The notes: generated by a model not told the origin, from the sequence alone. A DNA stretch of 5,006 nt from Methanobacteriota archaeon (GCA_018662715.1 JABJFP010000318.1:1-5006), one strand, 5' to 3'; shown: positions 1 to 5,006, counted from the first letter of the stretch. Made by a program: numbers and translations.

Positions 1-636
1 AAATTTATTACTTACGGTAACTATGAGTATGGATTCCGTACTCCTTTAATCAGTAAAGAAAGTTTAGTTGTTTGTGGATGTAGTAATACTTTTGGTACTG
101 CTCTTAATATAGAACAGACATGGGGATACAAACTAGCTAAAGAACTCGACCTTCCTTTAGTAAACTTAGCCCTTCCAGGAGCCTCATCTGATCAAGTCTA
201 CAGGATCATCAAGACCTTTCTTCCTAAACTTAATCCTAAGTATATAGCATGCTTAATGCCTGATGCAACTAGACATGAATTCTTTTTTAGAAATTGGATT
301 GATCATGAGAGCGAAGGTATTAAAGACAGTAATATTCAACCTAGGAGTGCTAACTTAAATACTTTTGAAAAGAAAAAAGCTAAGAAATGGTTAAACTTTT
401 ACAAATATGCTGAAGAGTATATGAATAAGAATTGTTCTACCTTAGAGTATCAATTATCAAATTACAATCGTAACATTGATGCTATAAAAGGAATTTATAA
501 CAGCTCTTACTTTTTAAGCTCTCAAGAATATATGAATAAAGGTAATCAAAATTCATTAGCAAGAGACTTAAGACACTTTGGTGAAAATTGGCACAGTATG
601 ATAGCAAAAGATTTTTTAAAGCTTATCAAGAAATAG
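1..636 (+). CDS. SGNH/GDSL-like hydrolase, 5'-truncated by window edge
   Basis: The reading frame is open from base 1, so the true start is upstream; 211 residues are visible. The ATG at 256 is internal, because the conserved N-terminal motifs lie before it. Seen: a block-I-like CGCSNTFG at fragment residues 25-32 with Ser28 as likely nucleophile; a block-II-like stretch with Gly60 (NLALPGASSDQ, 55-65); and near the C-terminus DLRH (Asp189, His192), matching the DxxH of block V that supplies the catalytic Asp and His. The block III GxND motif is not obvious; an MPDATRHEF stretch sits about where that strand would end. SGNH enzymes are esterases, lipases or carbohydrate deacetylases. In a phage such a protein could act on host-surface or capsule acyl groups, but the substrate is unknown. 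There is no signal peptide in the visible part. Family assignment is fairly confident from the three blocks; the role is inference. Confidence 0.72.
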   Translation, partial: KFITYGNYEYGFRTPLISKESLVVCGCSNTFGTALNIEQTWGYKLAKELDLPLVNLALPGASSDQVYRIIKTFLPKLNPKYIACLMPDATRHEFFFRNWIDHESEGIKDSNIQPRSANLNTFEKKKAKKWLNFYKYAEEYMNKNCSTLEYQLSNYNRNIDAIKGIYNSSYFLSSQEYMNKGNQNSLARDLRHFGENWHSMIAKDFLKLIKK

Positions 637-660
637 TTGTGAGTCACAATTTTATTTCTT
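628..660 (+). terminator. Imperfect hairpin at the end of the SGNH gene, possible terminator
   Basis: An outer 7-bp stem (AAGAAAT 628-634 with ATTTCTT 654-660) encloses a small internal loop and an inner 5-bp stem (TTGTG 637-641 with CACAA 645-649) with a 3-nt AGT loop. The 3' arm is T-rich, but no clean U-tract follows it, so it is not a textbook intrinsic terminator. It could slow or end transcription after the SGNH gene, or protect the mRNA 3' end. The position, at the one sizeable gene gap in the window, supports a boundary role. Confidence 0.4.
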
Positions 661-672
661 ATATTTATAGTA

Positions 673-680
673 TATAAATT
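673..680 (+). promoter_or_regulatory. T4-late-promoter-like TATAAATT, tentative
   Basis: The octamer TATAAATT differs by one base from the T4-type late promoter consensus TATAAATA. It lies 14 nt before the DUF932 start, just after the hairpin. A perfect TATAAATA also occurs at 688-695, but its last base is the first base of the ATG, so transcription from it would begin inside the gene. With the usual T4 spacing the 673 site would start RNA near 686, leaving a very short leader and cutting off the ribosome binding site. AT-rich sequence produces such octamers by chance, so this is only a candidate. Confidence 0.2.
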
Positions 681-686
681 AAAAGG
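681..686 (+). promoter_or_regulatory. Ribosome binding site of the DUF932 gene
   Basis: AAAAGG lies 8 nt before the ATG at 695. It is the clearest Shine-Dalgarno-like sequence in the window and supports that start. Most downstream genes lack one and appear to rely on start/stop overlap. Confidence 0.5.
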
Positions 687-694
687 TTATAAAT

Positions 695-1522
695 ATGAAA
701 GATGTTATGTTAAGTTTTGGTAAAGGATTAGATGGGTACCTTACTAAAGATCAAATTAGAAACTCATCACCTCTAGTATTTGCAGATGCTCCTACTAACC
801 CAGATGTTAGTAAAAAGTATCTTTTTGTTAATACTGAAACTATTATTGATGACTTAGAAAAATTAGGCTGGTTACCAGTTCAAGCTGCTCAAAGAAAGAG
901 TAGAAAAGAAGGCGGTACAATATTTAGTAAGCATATGGTTGCATTCCAGAATCCAGAGATTAAAATTACTTCTGCTGATGGTGATGATGCTTATCCTAGA
1001 ATACTTCTCACTAACTCTCATGACGGTATGCAAGCGTTTAAGTTTAGCGTAGGTATATTTAGATTAGTTTGCAGTAACGGTTTAGTAGTTGCTGATGAGC
1101 AATTTAGTGACTTTAAAATTAAACATAAGGGGTATACTTTCGGTGAGCTTAGAAATGTAGTCCGTCAAGCAGTAGAAGATCTTCCTAATAGAGTTCAGGT
1201 AATGAATGATATGAAGAATAGAATCTTAACTGAAGATGAAAAGAGAAAGATGGCTTTAGATGCTATGCTTATTAGAGCTGGAGTAAAAGAGCTTCAGTAT
1301 GATGAAGAGACTATCACAGATATATTAGACCCAAAAAGAGATGCGGATAAAGGAGATGATTTATGGAGAGTATTTAACGTTATTCAAGAAAAGATCACTC
1401 AAGGAGACTTTCACGCTGCTCTTACTGGAGCTAAAGTACGTAAGGTACGTAAGATTAAATCCTTTGAGAAGGATATGAAAGTAAATAAAGAGTTGTTTAA
1501 ACTAGCAACAGCTTTAGTATAA
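695..1522 (+). CDS. DUF932 domain protein (phage/plasmid-type)
   Basis: This 275-residue protein carries the hallmark stretch of the DUF932 family: FSKHMVAFQ (77-85), then PRILLTNSHDG (101-111), then GIFRLVCSNGLVVA (120-133), and near the C-terminus DDLWRVFNVIQEKITQGDF (221-239), matching the family's Lw-x-x-fN-x-x-qE-x-x-x-x-G ending. Such proteins are widespread in phages and plasmids, including T4-like marine phages. No biochemical function is established that I know of, and none is proposed here. There is no signal peptide or membrane segment, so a cytoplasmic location is expected. The lysine/arginine-rich tail contains an exact VRK-VRK duplication at 248-253. The start at 695 is backed by an AAAAGG ribosome site. 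The gene ends in TAATG, sharing one base with the next start, so the two are probably translationally coupled. Confidence 0.88.
   Translation: MKDVMLSFGKGLDGYLTKDQIRNSSPLVFADAPTNPDVSKKYLFVNTETIIDDLEKLGWLPVQAAQRKSRKEGGTIFSKHMVAFQNPEIKITSADGDDAYPRILLTNSHDGMQAFKFSVGIFRLVCSNGLVVADEQFSDFKIKHKGYTFGELRNVVRQAVEDLPNRVQVMNDMKNRILTEDEKRKMALDAMLIRAGVKELQYDEETITDILDPKRDADKGDDLWRVFNVIQEKITQGDFHAALTGAKVRKVRKIKSFEKDMKVNKELFKLATALV
1436..1453 (+). repeat. Perfect 9-bp tandem duplication encoding VRK-VRK
   Basis: GTACGTAAG occurs twice back to back, in frame, in the 3' part of the DUF932 gene, giving residues 248-253 as VRKVRK. The identity at the third codon positions suggests a recent slippage duplication rather than two independently chosen codon sets. 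It adds three basic residues to an already basic tail. Confidence 0.7.
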
Positions 1523-1716
1523 TGGAACTATATAAAGTACCTAGAAATAGTAGGATTAAAGTAGTGAGGGATATAAAAGTCCCTCCTGCTTCTCCAATGG
1601 TGGAGGGAGAAGAGATTCTTAACTTCAGCCATGTAGACGGAATGTACAGTTACTGTACTAGAGATAATGGAGAGGTAGTACATCTAGCTGCCTGGACTGA
1701 AGTAGAGATAGTATAA
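1522..1716 (+). CDS. Small conserved-looking phage protein, 64 aa, function unknown
   Basis: I do not recognise a characterised family. The protein is compact and soluble-looking: a basic N-terminus (KVPRNSRIKVVRDIKVPP), a central EGEEILNFSHVDGMYSYC segment and a HLAAWTEVEIV ending. The alternation of valine/isoleucine with polar residues fits a small beta-barrel or SH3-like fold, but that is inference. It has one cysteine pattern only (Cys45) and no membrane segment. Its ATG shares its first base with the DUF932 stop (TAATG) and there is no Shine-Dalgarno sequence, so translation probably depends on ribosomes finishing DUF932. The coding DNA holds unusually dense inverted repeats for so short a gene (1566-1612 and 1644-1658). 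The tight coupling and codon-like composition make it likely to be a real gene. Confidence 0.75.
   Translation: MELYKVPRNSRIKVVRDIKVPPASPMVEGEEILNFSHVDGMYSYCTRDNGEVVHLAAWTEVEIV
1566..1612 (+). repeat. Cluster of mutually exclusive GC-rich hairpins
   Basis: Three perfect pairings overlap here: GAGGGA 1566-1571 with TCCCTC 1580-1585; TCCCTCC 1580-1586 with GGAGGGA 1602-1608; and CTTCTCC 1589-1595 with GGAGAAG 1606-1612. The first and third can coexist, and the second excludes both, so the RNA has two alternative folds. The region is inside the 64-aa gene and is strikingly G/C-rich against its surroundings. Regulation is possible but not shown. Confidence 0.35.
1644..1658 (+). repeat. 15-bp palindrome with central T
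   Basis: GTACAGT-T-ACTGTAC is a perfect 7-bp inverted repeat about a single base, inside the 64-aa gene over the codons for YSYCT. As RNA it gives a 6-bp stem with a TTA loop; as DNA it has the shape of an operator for a dimeric protein. A competing 6-bp pairing (GTACTA 1655-1660 with TAGTAC 1676-1681) also exists. It could be simply a by-product of the coding sequence. Confidence 0.35.
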
Positions 1717-1748
1717 TGGTAGAAGTATTTATTTTTTATTAAAGCAGA

Positions 1749-2105
1749 ATGCGGAGATGTAATGTATGTGGTAAGGACAAAAGAGATCATAAGTTCAAAC
1801 ATGAATATAAGAAGACATGCTTGAAATGTGAGACTATCTGGTGGAGGCAATTGCTTCGTAAGATGGTTCAGGAACGTAGATTAACTCCTGTAGAAAGATT
1901 AGCAAACAGATCAGGTTATATGGGTTCAGCGTTCTTAATGGTTAGTCCTTACTTGTTACCCTATGAAGGAGTAGGAGCTTATACTTACTTAGTTGGTGCA
2001 GTTCTATCTATGCCTCAAGTATGGGTAGCTAAACAATGGAATATAGTTGCTCTAAACTTTAACCTTTTGGTAGGATATGGTATTTATATTTATACAGCGT
2101 TATGA
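1749..2105 (+). CDS. Zinc-knuckle membrane protein, 118 aa
   Basis: Residues 4-27 hold two CxxC pairs (Cys4/Cys7 and Cys24/Cys27) about 17 residues apart, a typical four-Cys zinc ribbon. A strongly basic, amphipathic linker (about 31-54) follows. From about 57 to the end the protein is hydrophobic, with segments near 57-71, 75-90 and 97-118 that could form two or three membrane helices. The membrane part, with its Q-x-W-N-x-x-x-L-N-x-N-L-L-x-G-Y pattern, is reminiscent of small PnuC/SWEET-like half-transporters seen in phages, but this resemblance is weak. The basic linker predicts a cytoplasmic N-terminus, placing the zinc site inside the cell. The start has no good ribosome site and lies 32 nt after the previous stop. 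The gene ends in an ATGA overlap with the oxygenase gene. Function is unknown. Confidence 0.7.
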   Translation: MRRCNVCGKDKRDHKFKHEYKKTCLKCETIWWRQLLRKMVQERRLTPVERLANRSGYMGSAFLMVSPYLLPYEGVGAYTYLVGAVLSMPQVWVAKQWNIVALNFNLLVGYGIYIYTAL

Positions 2106-2638
2106 TAATAGAAGAAACATTAGCAGCTCCAGTTCGTGAATGGGTTTTAAACAAAAATAACAGAGATACTTTCTTTGTTCAACCAGGTTCAGGTACAATA
2201 AATGTATCAGGTCTTCCTCATACCGAAATGTTTGATGCTAAGAGAAACAATAGTAAGTTTCCATATGTTGAAATGTTTAAGATATATCAATCTATTCTAT
2301 CTCATTACTCTCTTCCTAAAAATCAACCTTTAGATAATGAGTTTGGAGCATTAATATCTTTTTCTGAAGAAGGTCATAAGGTACAGCCTCATACTGACCC
2401 TAACCCTCCTGGTAGGATTCATACTAGATTTAATGTTCTAATAAATAAATCAGAAGGAGGCGGTGAGGCTATTATAGACGGTAAGGTAATAGATACTAAA
2501 GAAAATGAAGTATGGGTATGTGCTGCTGGAAAGTATGTACATTCTTCAGTGCTAATAAAAGGTAGTAAACCAAGAGTATTGTTAAGTTATGGTACTTACT
2601 TAAAAAGAAAACAACTAGAAGAAATATTAAATAAATGA
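2102..2638 (+). CDS. 2-oxoglutarate/Fe(II)-dependent oxygenase
   Basis: This 178-residue protein is a predicted double-stranded beta-helix dioxygenase, which uses Fe(II), O2 and 2-oxoglutarate to hydroxylate (or otherwise oxidise) a substrate. The iron triad is readable: His97 and Asp99 in QPHTDP, and His147 in KYVHSS. Arg158 in KPRVLLSYG, 11 residues later, is the expected 2-oxoglutarate carboxylate anchor. Conserved RIHTRFNVLIN (105-115) follows the HxD, as in asparaginyl/aspartyl- or prolyl-hydroxylase-like members. The whole domain fits the length, so it is an intact single-domain enzyme. Its start overlaps the previous stop by 4 nt (ATGA) and its stop overlaps the halogenase start in the same way, so it is translationally coupled to both. 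Such oxygenases are common in T4-like marine phages. The substrate is unknown; its halogenase partner suggests joint tailoring of one substrate, which is inference. Confidence 0.88.
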   Translation: MIIEETLAAPVREWVLNKNNRDTFFVQPGSGTINVSGLPHTEMFDAKRNNSKFPYVEMFKIYQSILSHYSLPKNQPLDNEFGALISFSEEGHKVQPHTDPNPPGRIHTRFNVLINKSEGGGEAIIDGKVIDTKENEVWVCAAGKYVHSSVLIKGSKPRVLLSYGTYLKRKQLEEILNK

Positions 2639-3840
2639 AAGGTTTAAGTAAAAGAATAAACAAAGTTGCGATAATAGGAAAAGGAACAGCAGGATGTATT
2701 GCTGCTAGTTATTTTAGAAAAACATTAAATGCAGAGATAGAATGGATCTATGATTCTGAAAGTCCAGCCCAATCAGTTGGCGAAGGTTCTACTATTCCTC
2801 TAGCAAGAGGATTCTTTAACGAGTTAAATATGAACTATTCTGCCTTAGACTACTTAGGAGGAAGTATTAAGAAAGGTATACGGAAGATAGGGTATAATGG
2901 AGTGGGAGATTATCTTCATGAGTTTCCTTTAGGTGAACTAGCTATTCATTTTAGTTCTAAGATGCTTCAAGATTATATTCCTAAAGTATTAGATAGTAAA
3001 GGAGTTGAAATAGTAGATAAAAAAATAACTTCACATGATGAAGTAGATGCTGATTACATTATAGACTGTACAGGTTATCCAAAAGATATGAAAGGGTATA
3101 ATGAAGCAGAGTTTACATCTGTTAATGCAGCTCATATAGTTCAGTCTCCTTGTAGAGGTCCTTTATTTGATTATACGTTTACAGTTGCTAGACCTTTTGG
3201 TTGGATATTTGCTATACCATTAGCTGATAGGACTTCATGTGGGTATCTTTACAATAAAGATATTAACACTTTAGAGGAAGTAACAGAAGATATGAAAGCA
3301 TTTATGAAGGAGTATAGATTTCCATATTCAGATAATATTAACTCCTTTGAGTTTCAGAGCTACCATAAAAAAGAAGTCTTTACTGAAAGAGCAACTTATA
3401 ATGGTAACGCAGCTTTCTTTCTAGAACCTTTAGAAGCTACATCTGTTGGTACTATAGATTGGATCAATAGAACTGTTGTTGCAATGATGCAGAAGGATTT
3501 AAGTTTTAAAGAAGCTAATAGTTTCTTTACTAGGGAGATTAAACAAACTGAGCATATGATTATGCTTCACTATCTTAATGGAAGTAAATACAATACTCCT
3601 TTTTGGGATTTTGCTAAACCTAGAGCTGAAGCTAGTGCTAAAGAAATGGTTCAATCTAACTTATTTAGAGATATAGCTGCTCTTGCTCTTAAGAACTTTC
3701 AAGAACCAGATTTCCCTTCCATGATAGATGTTGGTGAGTATGGACAATGGCCTCCTTATTCTTATTTTCAAAACTTTAAAGGTTTAGCTATTGCACAAAA
3801 AATAGACGATCTTATTAGAGAGTTTGAAACCTCTTCTTAA
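2635..3840 (+). CDS. Flavin-dependent halogenase, tryptophan-halogenase family
   Basis: Predicted FADH2-dependent halogenase making hypohalous acid that is handed to an electron-rich substrate through a catalytic lysine. Seen in order: N-terminal Rossmann motif GKGTAG (Gly15, 17, 20); VGEGSTIP (48-55), matching the family's GEaT-x-P segment; Lys79 in GGSIKKGIR, aligning with PrnA Lys79; DCTG (144-147); GWIFAIP (189-195), the halogenase signature W-x-W-x-I-P with Phe192 in place of the second Trp; and FLEPLEATS (262-270), where Glu267 aligns with PrnA Glu346. HY (312-313) and a tpFW stretch (321-324) are also family-like. At 401 residues it is clearly shorter than tryptophan 5/6/7-halogenases (about 500-540), so the substrate lid is probably reduced. 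The phage enzyme VirX1 (cyanophage Syn10), reported to iodinate diverse substrates, is the nearest characterised relative I know. A flavin reductase partner is not encoded here and would come from the host. Starts by ATGA overlap with the oxygenase. Confidence 0.88.
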   Translation: MKGLSKRINKVAIIGKGTAGCIAASYFRKTLNAEIEWIYDSESPAQSVGEGSTIPLARGFFNELNMNYSALDYLGGSIKKGIRKIGYNGVGDYLHEFPLGELAIHFSSKMLQDYIPKVLDSKGVEIVDKKITSHDEVDADYIIDCTGYPKDMKGYNEAEFTSVNAAHIVQSPCRGPLFDYTFTVARPFGWIFAIPLADRTSCGYLYNKDINTLEEVTEDMKAFMKEYRFPYSDNINSFEFQSYHKKEVFTERATYNGNAAFFLEPLEATSVGTIDWINRTVVAMMQKDLSFKEANSFFTREIKQTEHMIMLHYLNGSKYNTPFWDFAKPRAEASAKEMVQSNLFRDIAALALKNFQEPDFPSMIDVGEYGQWPPYSYFQNFKGLAIAQKIDDLIREFETSS

Positions 3841-3864
3841 ATTTTTAAAAACTAAAAGCTATTT

Positions 3865-4125
3865 ATGATAGACATTATAGATATAGTAAAATCTTGGAGT
3901 AAATTAATAGGTAATAAAACCGATCAAGAAGTAAAACTAGCAGCAGAACGTTATAAAGTTTGTTCTTCTTGCGAGTTTCGCTCTAAGTTAGATTTTTGTA
4001 AGGCTTGTGGATGTTACCTTAAGGCTAAAATTTTTACTACTAATACTGCTTCATGCCCGAAAGGAAAATGGAATGAAGCTGAAATAAAATATGGAAATGT
4101 TAAAACAACTAAAAGTATATTATAA
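3865..4125 (+). CDS. Small six-cysteine zinc-ribbon-like phage protein, 86 aa
   Basis: The N-terminal 30 residues form a predicted helix (IIDIVKSW, then AAERYKVC). A cysteine-rich core follows: Cys33-xx-Cys36, Cys45-xx-Cys48-Gly-Cys50, and Cys64 in ASCPKGKW. The overall pattern AAERYKVCxxC...CxxCGCxLxxK...CPxGKW recurs in small uncharacterised phage proteins. It suggests one zinc site, perhaps with an extra thiol. No enzyme motif, signal peptide or membrane segment is visible, and no function is known to me. It starts 24 nt after the halogenase stop without a clear ribosome site, and its TAA directly abuts the next ATG. The position directly after the halogenase raises the chance that it travels with that cassette, but linkage could equally be to the downstream large gene. 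Confidence 0.75.
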   Translation: MIDIIDIVKSWSKLIGNKTDQEVKLAAERYKVCSSCEFRSKLDFCKACGCYLKAKIFTTNTASCPKGKWNEAEIKYGNVKTTKSIL

Positions 4126-5006
4126 ATGAAAGGAGTACTCGTTGGAACTGATTACGTCAAAGACATTGATGGTTCATTCAAAGTATTAGAAATAAATACC
4201 AGTATTGGTTTGACATGGAATAATGCCAGCAACTATTTTTTAACTAGTGCATTAGATCCTATTATATCAGGTTCCAGTTATACTGAAGCACATCTTATTC
4301 GAACAAGTCTTCAAAATAGTCATACTAATGACTTATCAGCTAGTTTTTCTGATGAAAATATGAGTGTGAATGCTGAAGCTCTTTTGATAGAATACTTAAC
4401 AGGTTCCGGAATGACTGTTACTCTTCACAACGCTGCTAATGGAATAGTTCCTGATGTAGAAGATGCAGATAATAAGTTTATACTTCGTCAAGCATATGAT
4501 CAAACTGCTGTATTTGATGAAACTTACTGTAAAGACAACTTTAAGTTTTTAAAGACAGTTTATGATCAAGACAATAATGCTATTCCTAAAACTTTTATTC
4601 CTAATACAGGATCAGCTGCTTCATTTACTTTCGATTCTATAGGAAGTACTGTTAGAGATAATGGAGCTTATCCTAACTATCTTATTAAAGAAAGATATCC
4701 AACAACAGATTATTCTTCATACCCTAAAATATATAAGGCTGCAGATACTTTTGCAGTTACAGCTTTAAAGAATGGATTACAAGAAAATGAATACTTACAA
4801 GAATATGTATTAGATTCTAGTTCTTTAGTTGATGGTAAACTTCCAACTTATAGAACTATAGAGTTACTATACGGATCTAGTCTTGATAAAGTAAACATGA
4901 CAAAAGGACAAGTACTTACAACACTTTCTCCTTTAGGTAGTAGTATAGATTTAGACGATAATAATGAAGTACAGGTTTGGGACAGAGCTAAAATGATTCA
5001 TAAAAT
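4126..5006 (+). CDS. Large phage protein with ATP-grasp-like E-x-N motif, 3'-truncated
   Basis: The frame is open to the window edge: 293 full codons with no stop. The ATG follows the preceding TAA with no gap (TAAATG), so coupling is likely, and no Shine-Dalgarno sequence precedes it. The N-terminus reads GTDYVKDIDGSFKVLEINTS (7-26), resembling the D-x-D-G-x-x-x-vlE-x-N-t metal-binding strand of ATP-grasp ligases. Residues 118-138 (FILRQAYDQTAVFDETYCKDN) carry an Arg121/Asp125 pattern also typical of a nucleotide-binding fold. The rest is Ser/Thr/Asn/Asp-rich and beta-leaning, as in phage virion proteins. I recall similar large proteins in marine T4-like phages annotated as structural, but cannot confirm this. 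Catalytic ATP-grasp activity is uncertain: the E-x-N normally sits near the C-terminal end of the fold, not at its start. No signal peptide or membrane helix is visible. Confidence 0.75.
   Translation, partial: MKGVLVGTDYVKDIDGSFKVLEINTSIGLTWNNASNYFLTSALDPIISGSSYTEAHLIRTSLQNSHTNDLSASFSDENMSVNAEALLIEYLTGSGMTVTLHNAANGIVPDVEDADNKFILRQAYDQTAVFDETYCKDNFKFLKTVYDQDNNAIPKTFIPNTGSAASFTFDSIGSTVRDNGAYPNYLIKERYPTTDYSSYPKIYKAADTFAVTALKNGLQENEYLQEYVLDSSSLVDGKLPTYRTIELLYGSSLDKVNMTKGQVLTTLSPLGSSIDLDDNNEVQVWDRAKMIHK

Noticed and set aside
256..636. Separate gene starting at the ATG at 256
   Set aside because: The frame is open upstream to base 1 and the upstream residues carry SGNH blocks I and II, so this Met is internal.
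1518..1523. Perfect TATAAT, a possible sigma70 -10 box (also at 1712-1717)
   Set aside because: Both arise from the GTA-TAA-TG coding junction, and no acceptable -35 element lies 16-18 nt upstream of either.
1650..1850. 66-codon open frame on the minus strand
   Set aside because: It lies antisense across the end of the 64-aa gene and the start of the zinc-knuckle gene, has no ribosome site or recognisable motif, and every other gene is on the + strand. It is a shadow.
2635..3840. Halogenase as a broken or truncated gene because it is short
   Set aside because: The motifs from the N-terminal FAD site to the C-terminal EPLEATS and HY/FW segments are all present in one frame with no internal stop, so it looks like a compact but intact enzyme.
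3841..3864. Possible terminator after the halogenase (TTTTTAAAAA-type sequence)
   Set aside because: The self-complementary bases have no loop, no G/C pairs and no following T-tract; the 24-nt gap reads as plain AT-rich spacer.

Overview
The window looks like a piece of a tailed, T4-like (myovirus) marine phage genome. The evidence is very AT-rich DNA, all genes on the + strand, almost no intergenic space, start/stop overlaps of the TAATG and ATGA type, and a gene set typical of marine cyanophages and pelagiphages: a DUF932 protein, an SGNH-type hydrolase, a 2-oxoglutarate/Fe(II) oxygenase beside a flavin-dependent halogenase, and tiny Cys-rich proteins. The host cannot be fixed from this sequence; picocyanobacteria and SAR11-type bacteria are both plausible on base composition and gene content. 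No tRNA, rRNA, CRISPR array, insertion sequence or integrase was seen.

Layout: 1-636 is the 3' part of an SGNH/GDSL-like hydrolase whose start lies outside the window. 637-694 is the largest non-coding gap (58 nt). It holds part of an imperfect hairpin that starts in the end of the SGNH gene, an AT-rich stretch resembling T4 late promoters, and a ribosome binding site. 695-1522 is a DUF932 protein, coupled by a 1-nt overlap to a 64-aa conserved-looking protein (1522-1716). After a 32-nt T-rich gap comes a 118-aa protein with an N-terminal four-Cys zinc knuckle and hydrophobic membrane segments (1749-2105).

That gene overlaps by 4 nt with a 2OG-Fe(II) oxygenase (2102-2638), which overlaps by 4 nt with a compact tryptophan-halogenase-like flavoenzyme (2635-3840). 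An 86-aa six-cysteine protein (3865-4125) follows. Its stop codon directly abuts the start of a large protein that runs off the right edge (4126-5006). That protein opens with an E-x-N motif reminiscent of ATP-grasp enzymes.

The main biological interest is the coupled oxygenase-halogenase pair, which may act in one tailoring pathway (hydroxylation and halogenation of a small molecule, peptide or protein). The marine viral halogenase VirX1 of cyanophage Syn10 is the closest characterised enzyme I know of. The tight packing from 695 onward suggests one or a few polycistronic transcripts with translational coupling, since most start codons here lack a clear Shine-Dalgarno sequence.
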